From Rhizophagus clarus (lineage: Eukaryota > Glomeromycota > Glomeromycetes > Glomerales > Glomeraceae), in contig BLAL01000058.1 in assembly GCA_015698045.1 (NCBI GenBank), positions 1,056,501 to 1,120,500 on the forward strand: 64,000 nucleotides of DNA, given 5' to 3'. A program made the translations under genes and the position numbers. Positions 35,940 to 49,090 of this stretch are shown here, in pieces. Every line of letters starts with the position of its first letter. Within the stretch, counting starts at the first letter, position 1. The notes under the pieces are model-generated. The model ran no database searches and had not been told where the DNA came from. It saw only the letters and a program-made list of their open reading frames with translations.

Positions 35940-37437
35940 TTAACGATTTACTACTCTAAAAGCTTCAATTTCTTCGATTATATAAGGTATATTATTATCA
36001 TCATTTATATTTTGTTCATAATAATCATTACCATTAGCGTACAAGTTCCAATTTTCCATACATAAAGCGTCACCACCAAAATTAAAACCATAATAATAAT
36101 TATTATAAATAGCATGATCATATGATTTTACACGACTTAATTTAAAATTTTGTATACAATCATCAACAAAAGAAAAAATGAAACTATCTTCAGAATAAAT
36201 TAAACCATTAATACTATCAATACTATAAAATCCAACTGGAGTATAACCACCAAAAATTTTTTTAGTATTTTGACATTTTAATAAAACTAAAATTGGTAAC
36301 CTTAAATTACATTTATTTCTAAAAGAATTATTATCAATACCAAATTGACTACCTCGATAAATAAGATCAAAATTATATAAAGGATCATTTTTATTCCTTA
36401 TAGCTTTTGCATCTTTTTTATTTATCCAATTAATAATCGTAGAAATAAATTTTGTTTTAATGATTTTCGATTCAATATGACTTTTTCCAATTCTTGGAGG
36501 TATAATGATTGATTTCGGTATCGTATCATTAAAATAAAATCCTTCAATTTCATTATGAATATGATTAGGAATAATGGCTTTGTAAGGTCGAACTTTAACA
36601 ATATAATCAGAGACAGAAATTTCCATGAATCGAATAAGAGGAATAAATCGATTCAAAGTTTCTTTTAATGCTTTATAATTTTCATTATTCCATTTAATTT
36701 TATCAATATTCTTACTTTCAAAATCATGTGTTTGTTCGATGCCCCATTTAATTAAACACTCCCAAATAATAATTTCTTCAACCGGTAAGTCATCACGCTC
36801 AAGTAACCTATAGAGAATATCTTTATCCAATAAGGGAAAGTTTTTCGAAGTAATAAATGACTGTGGATCTGAACAAATAGTTTCAAGACAATAATCTTGT
36901 AATTTCTTGCAGTTCAAAAGTTTAAATACGGTATGAAGTACTAGAACAAAATTTTCTTGAATCCAGGTTGTTTTTTTCTTAATTAAATAATCTTGGACAT
37001 GTTTAAATAATTCTTCAAGGAGTAATTCATCAGAAGCAACTAAAAGTTCAAGAATTTTTTCATCCTGATATCTTGTTAAGTCTAGTTCACCTGTATAAAT
37101 GTATCTTAAGAGTGGTTCATTTTAAATTAATATGACAAAGTGGAATAATTAATAAAATCGTGAAATTTTAAATCAAGGCTTACTTTAATATGATATCGAA
37201 AACTAATGGAGTAATATTTGGTTTATTAAATATGATCATATCATTCTTCTTTGTAATCCATTTATTTGATAGTGCACTTTTAAAGTATGGGGAACGAGTA
37301 CGTAAAATTACCGAATGTGCATGAAATTCCTTTACATGTTCGTTCTCTCCGACCTGAATAATAACGTTAAAATCATCCGCATCATTTAATATTAGAGATA
37401 AGTCTTTTGAAAGACCGGAATGAAATATTGAAGTCAT
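35940..37437 (-). CDS. BTB-BACK-TLDc protein, intact
   Basis: Exons 37437..37184 and 37104..35940 with a 79-bp intron; phases match (DIILK|YIYTGELDLTRY), giving 472 aa. BTB spans roughly residues 18-125 (DADDFNVIIQVGENEHVKEF, FHAHSVILRTRSPYFKSAL). The BACK-like part spans about 130-250 (KKLQDYCLETICSDPQSF, VEEIIIWECLIKWGIEQTHD). TLDc runs from about 300 to the end (DLIYRGSQFGIDNNSFRNKC, KKIFGGYTPVGFY, YYYGFNFGGDALCM, EEIEAFRVVNR). Probable role: Cullin-3 adaptor in which TLDc would be the recruiting or effector domain; this is family-level inference. It is closer to the 1-1437 copy than to the 38-50 kb group in its TLDc part. A half-site of the dyad seen upstream of its neighbours (AAATGGAAATAACC) lies at 37686-37699. 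Confidence 0.93.
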
Positions 37438-38711
37438 TTTAGAAATAATAATAAAAAAAAAAAAAAAAAAGTTGAGAAAATAATTGTTTCAAAACAAACC
37501 TTTAAAAAAAAAAAAAAAAAAAATTTTTTTTTTGTTACTGTACTCGTACCAACACGGGACCTCTTAAATACAGCGGCTTCTCCGCATCTGCAAGTCCGCG
37601 ATCTGTTTCACAAATTTGTATGACCAAATGACATCACAAATTGAAAGCAATAAAGGCTTAGCTAAATAATGATTGTCGCAAAAAATGGAAATAACCAAAT
37701 ATTAAAGGATATAATTAACTGAATAAAGGATTAATGATGAACAACCCAATATTAAGAAGATAATGATGAAATTATATGATGATGATGATGTTATAATGTT
37801 AATTCTAAATGTATAATAAATATAATGAACAAATAAATTACGTATTCAAATTAATTTGCACATGAAATTGATTGATTTATGTACATTACTTGATTTAAAA
37901 CACAATGGCTTAAACATGCATGAAATTTAAATTTTTCACATGATAGACTTCGTTCACATTTATTTATAGATGAACTTAACATATTTGTATATATTTGCAA
38001 ATAGAAAACAAATTTAGTCCAATTTTGATCATTTGACATAAATCTCTTTGTTAGAATTTACTCAATATCAAAATAGAAATATCGGGTTTATTATTCGTAA
38101 TTACATGATGATTACCAAATTTGAATTAGTATAGCTTATTTTTGGTTTGTTTATTTAATCTAAATGCCCCGATCTTCCATTTATAGTAAATACAAAGTCA
38201 TTTATAAGGAGCTTAACCACAATTACTTTCAAATTTAAAATTTGTTCCTGTTAGCCACATGCAGTGTTACGGTATATTTGAATGATATAATTTTGAAATT
38301 ATTAATTCTAGACAAATCACAAACCTTTTTAACGAATTTTTTTTATCCGATGAAAAAATTCGAGCATGAGGACCGTGTATTCAATAGATCACGTGAATAC
38401 TTCCGCATGTGTTACAATTTTTTGAATCGGTTTAACTCATAACTGTCGATAATTATTATTTATTAATTCCCAAAATTGACATAATTCGATGGACTACATT
38501 ACTACGAGTAACAAGAAGTGACAAAACGATATGAGAAATAAGAATTAATTTTTATTGTTAAATGTATAGGGAACAATATTAAACTAAAATATTTAAATAA
38601 ATTGAGGACGAAGTTACATTTTTATTACAAATACGTATATGATATCTGATCCAATAAAAATGAAAGTCGTGGTATAAACTGAATAAAATCGAATCACTTT
38701 GATATATCAAA
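37438..38711. other. Spacer between two intact BTB-TLDc genes
   Basis: Contains A/T homopolymers at 37448-37530 and an AT-rich region with small unassigned frames. No gene recognised. It includes the promoter of the 35940-37437 gene (CTCTTAAATACAG box near 37563). Confidence 0.45.
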
Positions 38712-40221
38712 TTAATAACTACTTATTTTAAAGATTTCAATTTCTGCCGGAACAAAATTATTATAAAGATACGGGCTTAAAACATTGTTAATGTTATTAT
38801 CATAATAACCTGAATGATTAAAATATACATATAGATTACTTTGTAAATAAAAAGAACTACCAAAATTAAATCCATTGACATTCTGCTCGTATATTGCATA
38901 ATTAGTATGACTGGTATTCACACGACTAATTTTCATATTTTGAATATCATCACTATTTTCAAAAGAAAATATAAAACTTTCAACTGTAGTACACCATTGT
39001 CCACTATAATTATAAAAGCCTAGTGGATTATACCCTCCGTAAATTTTTGCTGATTGTTGATGTTTGACTAATACTATACATCTACCTTGACCATTACATT
39101 TAGTTCGAAATGTATTAATATTAAGTCCATCCTGACTACTACGATAAAGAACCTCAAATTTGTACTTGTATGATAATGAATTTTCATTCGTTCTTTCAAT
39201 CCAACTAGCAATTATATTAGCAAGTCTTCGTTTTACAAGTTTAGATTCGATTTCGACTTTGAACTTAATTCGTGGAGTTAAAATGATTGTTTTCGGTTGG
39301 GTACTCTTCAAATAAAATTCTTCAATTTCATCATAAATATTATTAGGAATGATAGCTTTATAAGGACGGATCTTATCAAAATATTCAGCAGGAGAAAATT
39401 CTTTGAATCGAATAAGTGGAATAAATCTATTTAAGGTGTTTTTTAATGCTTGAAAATTTGCATTACTCCATTTGGTTCTATCGCTATTTTTTTTTCCTAA
39501 GCCAGGAGTTTGTTCAATACCCCATTTAATTAAACAGTCCCAAACCTCACCTTCTTCGACAGGAAAATCATCTCTCTTAATTAATCCATATAGAATTTCT
39601 TTATCTAATAAGGGAAATTTCTTCGAAGTAATAAATGGTAGTGGATCCAAACAAATGGACCCAAGACAATAAACTTGTAATTTTTCGCATCCCTTAAGTT
39701 TAAATACTGTATGAAGAACGGTAACAAAATTATTCTGAATCCAATCTGCTTTTTTTTCGATTAAATAATCTTGAACATGAATAAATAATTCTTCAAGAAG
39801 TAGTTCATCAGACGCCACTAAAAGTTCAAGAATATTTTCATCAGGATATTTTTCTAGGTCAAGTTCACCCGTGTAAATATATCTTAAAAAATAATTATTT
39901 TTATTATCAGTCCACATCAATTGGATAATTTTATATAACGAAGAGAAATACAGTAAAAATGACCTACTTTAGAACCATTTCAAAAACTGTTGGAGTAATA
40001 TTTGGTTTATCAAACTCCATCTTATTATTCTTTTTTGTAATCCGTCCCTTCGAGGGTGCAGTTTTAAAGTATGGACAACGAGCACGTAAAATTACCGAAT
40101 GTGCTTGAAATTCTTTTGTGTTTTCGTATTCTCCAACTTTAATAGTAACGTTGAAATCATCAGCATCATTTAATATGGAAGAAATATCTTTTATAAGGCC
40201 GGCATGAAATTTTGAAGTCAT
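38712..40221 (-). CDS. BTB-BACK-TLDc protein, intact
   Basis: Exons 40221..39968 and 39882..38712 (85-bp intron, donor GTAGGT) give 474 aa. The start MTSKFHAGLIKDISSILNDA matches its paralogues. Marker phrases: VEEGEVWDCLIKWGIEQTPG (BACK), YRSSQDGLNINTFRTKCN, KIYGGYNPLGFYNYSGQW and VNGFNFGSSF (TLDc), ending EIEIFKISSY. The TLDc core (38860-39130) is nearly identical at DNA level to 44350-44610, while the linker and N-terminal parts differ more. Upstream lie the box at 40322-40332 and the dyad at 40382-40436. Confidence 0.93.
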
Positions 40222-40321
40222 TTTAAGATAAATAAATAAAAATAAGAATAAGTTGAAAAGGAAGAATTCTTAAGCGAAACTTTTGTTGCCTATCTTGATT
40301 CATGATTCTGCTTTTATGGTT

Positions 40322-40452
40322 CCTTAAATAAGTCTTGGATTAAAATTTTCTGATTTATTGTAATATATGGTCAACCGAACACAAAATGGAAATAATCAAA
40401 AAATATATTTATGATCGTTTGATTATTTCCATTTTGAAAAATTGTAACCGAA
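40322..40452 (-). promoter_or_regulatory. Dyad plus TTAAATAAG box upstream of BTB-TLDc gene
   Basis: CAAAATGGAAATAATCAAA (40382-40400) and its exact inverse (40418-40436) form a 19-bp inverted repeat with a 17-bp spacer, ~160-215 bp upstream of ATG 40221. AACCGAAAA follows at about 40444-40452, and a TCCTTAAATAAG box lies ~100 bp upstream of the ATG. The same arrangement is present at 42222-42375 and 45762-45930. Confidence 0.65.
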
Positions 40453-40561
40453 AATAGAGGTAAATAGCTCTTTGACGATCATCGGTTATCACGGATCCCT
40501 CATGAACTCATTGCTAATAAGGATATTATTGTAAGGTTTTCATATAACATTATACAACTTA

Positions 40562-42145
40562 TTATTTTGCTACTCTAAAGAATACGTTAACTTCATAATT
40601 ACCAATTTTTAATTTATATTAAATTAAATCAATAGTCGTCAAGATAATTATTATAAAAAGCATGATCATGTGATTTTATATAACAATTTAATTTTATTGT
40701 TTTATAAAGAATAATAAAACTACTCATAGGAGAGACATGTTTATTTCGATAAATTTATCGTGAATTTTGACATTTTGATTGAGCTAAAAATTTATTCCCG
40801 TAAGTTAGTTTTTTAGAATAAAATATTATTGGTTACGTCTCAGTCTCGTTAATTAAAATTATAACGAAAATATTTGGTAGTAAATCAAAAATTGAATGAA
40901 TTGTTTTTATATTATTGTTGTTGAACAGATTTCGGTTAAATCAAACTAATTTTTGTTTGATCAAATTCGGATTATGGCAATGTAGTATGTACAGTATATA
41001 AAGGAATTTCTTTTGTTTCTTTATAAAAAATTTTAGAATATACAATTTTTGGGTTAATTAAATAACTTTATAATCTACAGTACTTATTGTCTTTTCTATC
41101 TGCTAAATGGTTCTGGAAATTATCTGTAATTTCGGTCAGAATTAGATCAATAATTTATATTTTATTACGTTGCTAATATTATTGAAAATCAAAATATTCG
41201 GTTTATGCACGGTTTAGGCACGGTTGCAGCTTATCGAACGTCCGGTATCGGCGGTATGTTGAGTTTTCACCGTTCATAAGAGTTATAGTGTTATATAAAT
41301 TCACAATTAAAAAAATTGATTTTGAATATTTTATTTCGGAACAACTCTAGCATACAAAATTAACGACTATCTTTGTTAAATTTCAGTGAGAAAATAGGAG
41401 GACCGATTATGAAAAAAACTCTGGATTTGATGAAATGATAAAAACAGATGTTAGTCATTTGAATTACTCCATTTGGTTCTGTCACTATTTGCACTTTCCA
41501 ACCAGGAGTTTGTTTAGCGCCTCATATAATTAAAGAACCACAAGTGATAACTTCTTCAACTAGAAAGTCATCTCTCTTAAGCAAGCCATAGATAATATCT
41601 TTATCTAATAAAGGAAATTTCTTCGAAGTGATAAATGGTTGTGGGTTTGCATAAATTGATAAAACAATAATCTTGTAGTTTTTCGCATCACTTAAACATG
41701 AAGAACGAGATTTCTGAATCCAGCAGGTTACTTGTTCTTCGATTAAATATTCTTGAACATGATAAATAATTCTTCAAGTAATAGTCCATTAGATGTAACT
41801 AAAAGTCCAAGCAAGAATATTTTCACTAAGATGCTTCGATAAATCAAGTTCACCTTATAAACATAACTTAAAAAGGAAATATCATATATCAATAATTAAT
41901 AATTATTTTACATTCTGTATCGAAAACACTAACTTACTTTAGAATTTCAAAAGTATCGGTGTTATATTTGGTTTATCAAACATCGTGATCTTTTGTTGTC
42001 CGATCATCTTTCCTTAAAATAATTCAACGAGCACGTAAAATTACGGATTGTGCTTAAAATTTCGTAATCATTAGTCATCACCCATCAGCTTTAAAATAAC
42101 CAATTTAATATGGAAGTGATATCCTTAAAATGCCGTTGTATTGAA
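40562..42145 (-). pseudogene. Heavily decayed BTB-BACK-TLDc copy
   Basis: The tail reads YEVNVFFRVAK stop at 40562. TLDc traces (ATAGCATGATCATGTGATTT-like, 40640-40830) resemble the 35940 gene. BACK and BTB traces at 41460-41860 correspond to the TPGL, DDFxVEE and LLVxSxEL phrases, and exon 1 is eroded at 41945-42130 (ARAVKL-type HSVILRAR relic). The 40880-41450 interval, where the linker should be, is unrelated or unrecognisable. Multiple indels and stops are present throughout. Confidence 0.65.
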
Positions 42146-42221
42146 CAAAAATCAGTTGAAATAAAGGAATTCTAAATGGAACTTTCGTTATGTATTCTGA
42201 TCCTACTTCGGCCGATATGAT

Positions 42222-42375
42222 TCCTTAAATAAGTTTTGAATTAACAATTTTTCTGATTTAATAAATGGTTAACATGATTATGATTGTGATTATTATACAA
42301 AATGGAAATAATCAAAAACTTAAGAATATATTATCGTTTTATTGATTATTTCCATTTTGAATTAAGTGTAACCGA
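42222..42375 (-). promoter_or_regulatory. Dyad and box upstream of the decayed copy
   Basis: Inverted repeat CAAAATGGAAATAATCAA (42298-42315) and its exact inverse at 42342-42359, 18 bp per arm, spacer 26 bp. TAACCGAAAAC follows at about 42365-42375, and TTCCTTAAATAAG is at 42221-42233. The element is conserved although the gene it served is dead. Confidence 0.6.
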
Positions 42376-42469
42376 AAACGGCGATAAATAGCTCTTCGGT
42401 GATCATTTATCATTTAGATGAACCAATAAGGATATTGTTTTACAATTTTCGTACAATTTGTTATTTCAC

Positions 42470-43300
42470 TACTCTAAGGAATATAATAATTATTTTTATT
42501 TCATATTACTACTCTAAATAATTATTCATGATCATGTGATGTAATACGACTTAATTTAATTTCATTGTCTTATTCAAAAAGAAAAATAAAATTATCGATA
42601 GAAGAAATGCAGCGTGTTTCGGTTATTTCAATGAATCTAATTTAAGTAGAATCTAATTAAGTATAGAATTTTTGACATTTTATTAGGGCTAAAATTTATT
42701 CCGTAAAGTTGTATTTTTTTAAATGAAATATTATTGATTACTTAATAAATAAGATAATATAATGAATTAATTTTTATATTATTGATTTAAGATGACTTTT
42801 TCAACTTGCAGACGTAAAATGATTAAGTTATTCTTTGATAATTTACATTTAAAGATTTAGGCAGACAAGTTATTTAATCCCATTTTTAATAATCGGTTCG
42901 GTTCAAGTTTTTAAGATTACGCTTTTTAATATGTATAAATACAAAATTTGAAATATGGAAGGAGTAATACTATAAACTGAATACTATAAACAGAAAGAGA
43001 GGAATAGGTTGAATGAGAGATAGGTGAGAAATAAGGGGAATAAATTGATTCACAATCCTTTAATAATTATCATGAATGCGATATTTATGTATGAAGAATT
43101 AGAACAAAGTTTTCTAAACCTAAGTTGATTGTCTTCAACTAAATATTCTTGAAAATGTGTTAAATAACTTTCAAGTAATTTATCAGATGCGACCATAAAA
43201 ACAAGTATATTTTCACTTAGGAGCCCAAAAGCAGCTCTCTTACTGTATCTTAGAGAGAAATTGCTTCAGATTAACGAACCACCAAAATAAAATAAAGAAA
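42470..43300 (-). pseudogene. Short decayed BTB-TLDc remnant
   Basis: The TLDc tail (42470-42760) repeats the pattern of 40600-40830, including CATGATCATGTGAT and TTTTTGACATTTTATTAGGGC. BACK/BTB traces at 43070-43260 (TTCTTGAAAATGTGTTAAATAACTTTCAAG-type, corresponding to VQxYLxE and LLVASDEL) follow directly, so the middle is deleted. No frame survives. Confidence 0.5.
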
Positions 43301-44195
43301 ATATTAAAATTAATTAAATATCACTCAAAAATACAATTTTCAATCATTATTTTAATAATGGAACAGATCGTCTTTGAAAAAGTAATTTCACAAACTATTT
43401 AATAATTACAGCATTCATTTTCATTTGTAATTATTTATAATTTTGCAGTCTCCTCAGGAAAAATGCTCCGTCATCCCAAGTCCCAACTCCCCATGAAATT
43501 AAGCATGACATGTGATTGACTATTTTTAACTATTTTAAACTGAAATTAGTGATTTTTCATGATTATAAGTGCGACAGAGATTAATAAAACTTACAATATA
43601 CTGAATATATCGATTCTTCCAAAATGTCAGATTATTCTATTTAAAGTTTTAAACCAAAATAAACCATATATTGAAGCAAGTAGCGTACATTAATAAATCA
43701 TAATTATAACGTTATTATCCATTATAATTGTGCAAAAATAGACTATTATGTATCCATAGACTTATCTGGATTTGCTATTGGATCGCAAATGTAATGATCA
43801 TTAGATAGTCGGATATTTAGATTATATGTTTAATATAATCCCAGTATATCGATGCTAAGTGATTATTCCAGCATAACTTGTAGCATGATAATCTCAATGT
43901 ATGTTGAAAATTGCAGCATACCTTAAAATAAAATATTCCTTATATTACCAAATAATTAAACAATCGGGTAGAGGGAATTTTGCAATCACCAAATTAGAAA
44001 TAAGATCGTATCCTTTATTATTATGATTACAATTCTTTTGGTTAGCGACGTTTTAAGTGTGTAACAGTTATAGTCACAAAAAAAATATAATTTATTAAAC
44101 TAAAATGTTAAGACAACTGATTTAACATATTTCATATTACAATGTTGATATCTGACCTATAATAAATTTGCGTATTCATATTGATACATATCAAA
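43301..44195. other. AT-rich spacer, nothing recognised
   Basis: No gene, repeat or motif found between the decayed copy and the intact gene downstream. The 3' flank of the latter begins at about 44190. Confidence 0.4.
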
Positions 44196-45679
44196 CTACG
44201 GAGCACTTATTTTAAAGATCTCAATTTCCACCGGAACAAAATTACCATTAAGATACGGGCTTAAAACACTGTTAATATTATTATCATAATAACCAGGATG
44301 ACGAAAATATACATTTAGATTACTGCTTAAATAAAGAGTATTACCAAAACTAAATCCATTGACATTCTGCTCGTATATTGCATAATTAGTATGACTGGTA
44401 TTCACACGACTAATTTTCATATTTTGACTATTTTCAAAAGAAAATATAAAACTTTCAGCTGTAGTACACCATTGTCCACTATAATTATAAAAGCCTAGTG
44501 GATTATACCCTCCATAAATTTTTGTTGATTGTTGATGTTTGACTAATACTATACATCTACCTTGACTATTACATTTAGTTCTAAATGTATTAATATTAAG
44601 TCCATCCTGACTACTACGATAAAGAAGATCAAATTTGTACTTGGTTGTTAAATCTCCTACATCTTTTCTTTCGATCCAACTGGAAATTATATTAGCTTGG
44701 TTTGATTTTATAAGATTTGATTCAATGATCTTTATACGCGAAGTCAAATTTATCGTTTTTGGTTGAACATCTTTAAAATAATATTCTTCAATTTCATCAT
44801 AAATATTGGTAGGAATAATATCTTTATAAGGACGGATTTTATCAAAATATTCAGCGGGAGAAAATTCAGTGAACCGAATAAGTGGAATAAATTGACTTAA
44901 TGTTTTCTTTAATGCTTGATAATTTGAATTACTCCATTTTGTTCTATCACTATTTACACCTCCCAAACCAGGAGTTTGTTTAATACCCCATTTAATTAAA
45001 TATTCCCAAATAATACCTTCTTCAACTCGAAAGTCATCTCGCTTAAGTAATCCATAAAGAATTTCTTTATTTAATGAAGGAAATTTCTTCGAAGTAATAA
45101 ATGGTTGCGGATCAGCACAAATGGATTTGAGACAATAATCTTGTAATTTTTCGCATTCCTTAAGTTTAAATACTGTATGAAGAACTTTAACAAAATTTTC
45201 CTGAACCCAAGGTGCTTGCTCTTCGATTAAATATTCTTGAACGCTAGTAAATAAATCTTCAAGTAGTAGTAGTTCATAAGATGCAACTAAAAGTTCAAGA
45301 ATATTTTCACCAAGATGTTTTGATAAATCAAGTTCACCCGTATAAATATATCTTAAAAAGAGAAGTATATCTGATTAATAATAAATAATAATTTCAAACA
45401 TTATGTATCGAAAATAACTTACTTTAGAATCATTTCAAAAACTACTGGTGTTATATTTGATTTATCAAACATGATCATATTATTTTTTCTTGGTAACTGT
45501 TGATCCAAGAGTTCATTCTTAAAATATGGACAACGAGCACGTAAAATTACTGAATGTGCACGAAATTCTTTTATGTTTTCGTAATCGCCAGCTCTAATAA
45601 TAACATCGTAATCATCAGCGTCATTTAATATAGAAGAGATATCGTTTAAAAGACCGTTATGAAAAATCAAAGTCGACAT
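44196..45679 (-). CDS. BTB-BACK-TLDc protein, intact
   Basis: Exons 45679..45423 and 45351..44196 (71-bp intron) give 470 aa from MSTLIFHNGLLNDISSILND. An upstream in-frame ATG at 45691 would add four residues, but the homologous start is the second one. BACK reads VEEGIIWEYLIKWGIKQTPG, the linker NSDRTKWSNSNYQALKKTLS, and TLDc LLYRSSQDGLNINTFRTKC, KIYGGYNPLGFYNYSGQW, EIEIFKISAP. Relative to paralogues the BTB end has LLVASYELLLLEDL, with Tyr where Asp is usual and an extra Leu. Confidence 0.92.
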
Positions 45680-45761
45680 TTTTAAGGACAAACAACTAAG
45701 TATTGAACAAAAATAAGTTGAAGTAAATGGAATCTTCGTTGTCTATTCTCTGTTGTCATAG

Positions 45762-45930
45762 TTCCTTAAATAAGCTTCAAAAAAAAAAAAAAAAAAATAT
45801 TTTTTTTTGATTTACGGCAATATATGACTAGATACTGCTATTGATTTACAGAATGGAAATAATCAAACTATATTATTACGATTATTTTTATTTGATTATT
45901 TCCATTTAAATTAATAAATGATAACCGAAA
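45762..45930 (-). promoter_or_regulatory. Dyad and box upstream of BTB-TLDc gene
   Basis: AATGGAAATAATCAAA (45852-45867) and its exact inverse (45891-45906) are separated by 23 bp, ~175-225 bp upstream of the ATG. TAACCGAAAAC lies at about 45922-45932. TTCCTTAAATAAG (45762-45774) sits 83 bp upstream of the ATG. Spacing matches the other two copies. Confidence 0.65.
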
Positions 45931-46089
45931 ACGGCCATGAATTGTTCTCTGATGATCAACAGTTTACTGCGCCGTTACACAACCACTGACTGAGAATATA
46001 TTAATTTTGTTATTATTGGTGCATTGAAGACCATTAATTTCCAATTTTATGTTGATTTAAGATATTTATAGAGTTTCGTATACATAAGC

Positions 46090-46520
46090 ACACAATACCT
46101 AATACAACTGATCATTATCGAAATAATAACCATATTTTCTTTTTTTTAACTGGTGTGATTTTCTACAAAGTTCGTTTTCAACAGGAAAAATGAAAACTAC
46201 CTATTTATAGAAATAAAGAGATACGATATGTTTATTTTTAATAACCTATGATGTAATGAAATCATCATCAAATATTTTTCGTGAATTTTGATAATTTTGA
46301 TGCCAAATTTGTTCTCAAATTTATTTTTAGATTAACTATCTGTTTCATCTCAGTTACACTCGATAAATAGGAAATTAATATAATATTGGAATCTTTTACC
46401 GAATTTATCACTAGTTATAAAATAAATATTGAGTTAATAATTTTCGATTCAATGTAAACTCAACTCGTGAGGATAAAGTTATTAAAGTGCTTATAAGTTA
46501 CATTTTTTAAATATTGTATT
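46090..46520 (-). pseudogene. Faint TLDc remnant
   Basis: Compared with 40640-40830, the words ATGTTTATTT, TTTTTCGTGAATTTTGA and AAAATGAAAACTAC-type occur in the same order at 46180-46300, and 46440-46480 (TTTTCGATTCAATGTAAAC) recalls the linker before TLDc. No frame remains. It is supported only by order of short matches. Confidence 0.35.
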
Positions 46521-47357
46521 GTTCATTACATCTCAGTCCTTTGTAAATAAAGACAATGAATTACTGTTTTACATTATTATTGAACAGGTTTATTTATTCC
46601 TCGGTTAATTTTTGTTTGATCAAATTCGGTATTTTATCGTTCATGGCAATGTAATATATATAATTAAAATAAATTTTCTTCTGACTCTTTATAGACTATA
46701 TAAATAACGGCGTTCATGATCGATCAGAAAATTGATTTTACATATCAATCAATTGTAGAATTGAACCAAAAATTTAAATCAAATTTTTTTAAAATTGTAT
46801 CGGAATTTTCAATCTATACTCGGTTTTGAACTAGATCTTCTTGGAAAATTTAACCGAAATATAAAAAAGAAAGTTAGTGATGTGATTAAGCAATGCAATT
46901 TTCGAAGCAGTTAAAATACTTTATAATTTACTAAACTTTTTATACTAAATAGTTCTGTCGGTTAGAATTAGGATTTTGCGAAAATCAATTTATATTTATC
47001 ACGTGATTAATAGCATAGAGTCTTACCGGAGATTTCCAAGCTATGTGCGACAAAAATTTTCGGGTTGGTCACAGTTTCAGCTTATCGAAACGTCCAGTAT
47101 GTCAAACTGTGTATATGGAAAAAATTCTGGATTTATGAAATGATAAAATCAGGACAATAGTCAGGAAATTAGCGAGACTTTTATACTGCTGGCGAAATTA
47201 ACGTAGTCGGTGTACATGCCTTAAAAATTTCTTTACAAAATAATTAGTCAGAAGATAAAGTTTTGCGAACACCAAATAAGATGAGGCGTTAAATAAAATT
47301 TATTTTTTATTCAATTCACCATTACAACAATTCTTCCGATCAGCGACGTTTTTAATG

Positions 47358-48637
47358 TTAAGCGCTTATTTTAAATATTTCAATCTCTACCGAAACAAAA
47401 TTATTAATAAGGTATGGTCTTAAAACACTGTTAACATTACTCGTATATTACATACTTAGTATTCACGCGACTAATACGCATATTTTTAATATCATCACTA
47501 TTTTCAAAAGAAAATATAAAACTTCAAGTTGTACTATCTATACTATTCTCCACTATAATTATAAAGACCTTATGGATTATAATCTCCATAAATTTTTGTT
47601 GATTGTTGATGTTTGACTAATACTATACATCTCACCTTGACCATTACATTTAAATCGAAATGTACTAATGTAAAGCCCATCTTTACTACTACGATAAAGA
47701 AGATCATATTTATACTTGGCTGATAAATCTTTTACATCTTTTCTTTCGATCAAACTAGCAATTATATTGGCTTTTTTTTGGATTTACGAGCTTTGACTCG
47801 ATTTCGGTTTCGTGGAGTTAAAAAGATTGTTTTCGGTTGGGTACCCTTATAATATAAGGAATGATAGCTTTATAAGGACGGATCTTATCAAAATATTCAG
47901 CAGGAGAAAATTCAGTGAACCGAATAAGTGAAATAAATTGACTTAAAGTTTTCTTTAATGCTTGATAATTTGAATCTCCCCATTTGGTTCTATCACTATT
48001 CACACCTCCAAGCCAGTAGTTTGTTTAATGCTCCATTTAATTAAGCTATCCAAAATAATGTTTTTAAAGTTATTTCGTTTAAGTAAGCCGTAAAGAATAT
48101 CTTTATCTAATGAGAGAAATTTCTTTGAAGTAATAAATGGTTGTGGATCAGCACAAATAGATTCAAGACAATAATCTTGTAATTTCTCGCATCCCTTAAG
48201 TTTAAACACAGTTAATTAAGAACGAGTTCAAAATTTTTTGAACTCAAGGTACTTGTTCTTCGATTAAATATTCTTTTTGAACATGGTGAAAATATACTTG
48301 GACTATCAAATTCACCCGTATAAATATATCTTAAAAGAGAACTATGTTAGATTAATAATAAATAATAATTTTACATTGTATATTGAAAATAACTTACTTT
48401 AGAATAATTCAAAAACTATTGGTGTTGTAATTGGTTTATAAACATGATAATATTATCCTTTCTTTTTGTAGTTCGTTTATATGGGAGTACATCATTAAAG
48501 TATGGGCAACGAGCACGTAAAATTACTGAAATTTTTTGTTTTCGTGATCGGCGGCTTTAATAATAATTATCGGAACCATTTAATATAGAAGCGATATCTT
48601 TTAAAAGGCCACTATGCACGAAAAATTGAAGTCATTT
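47358..48637 (-). pseudogene. BTB-BACK-TLDc pseudogene, many indels
   Basis: Start ATG 48637 is preceded by the TTCCTTAAATAA box (48708-48719). Exon 1 (48400-48637) lacks several codon-disrupting bases. Exon 2 pieces are recognisable in order: ILLRYIYTGEF around 48310, FKLKGCEKLQDYCLESICAD (48209-48000), NSDRTKWGDSNYQALKKTLS (48000-47818), TLDc fragments (47520-47700) and EIFKISA stop (47358). The tract from ~47440-47560 has lost the YNFNFG block. It is most similar to the 44196 and 49091 genes. Confidence 0.85.
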
Positions 48638-49090
48638 TAAGAACAGACAATTAAGTGTTTAACAAGAATATTAGGAATTTATTTATTCCAAATAATTTTT
48701 GTTGTAATTCCTTAAATAAAGTCAGGCCAATTGGACTATCTATTTAGTCGTATTAAATAGTGACGAAATTCCTTCATATTATTATGGTACAATTAAAAAT
48801 TCAAGTTCATATAATAATTTAATTAAACACGTTAAATTTACAGACGAGAAAAAGTGAAATAACTGATAAAAGTAAATTCTTATTTCATCAGAATAATCTA
48901 TTAAAGTTTTTATTCGATTATCAAAAGAATAAAGAGTTATGTTGTACGATCATCAAATTTTATGATAGTGCTATTCTTATTGTAGCAGCAGTTGAAGTAG
49001 CAAAAAATAAAAGAAATAAAGATCAATTTTTAAAATGATAAATAAAATATCAAACTCATCGATGCATAACAAATTAATAACAAAAATAAA

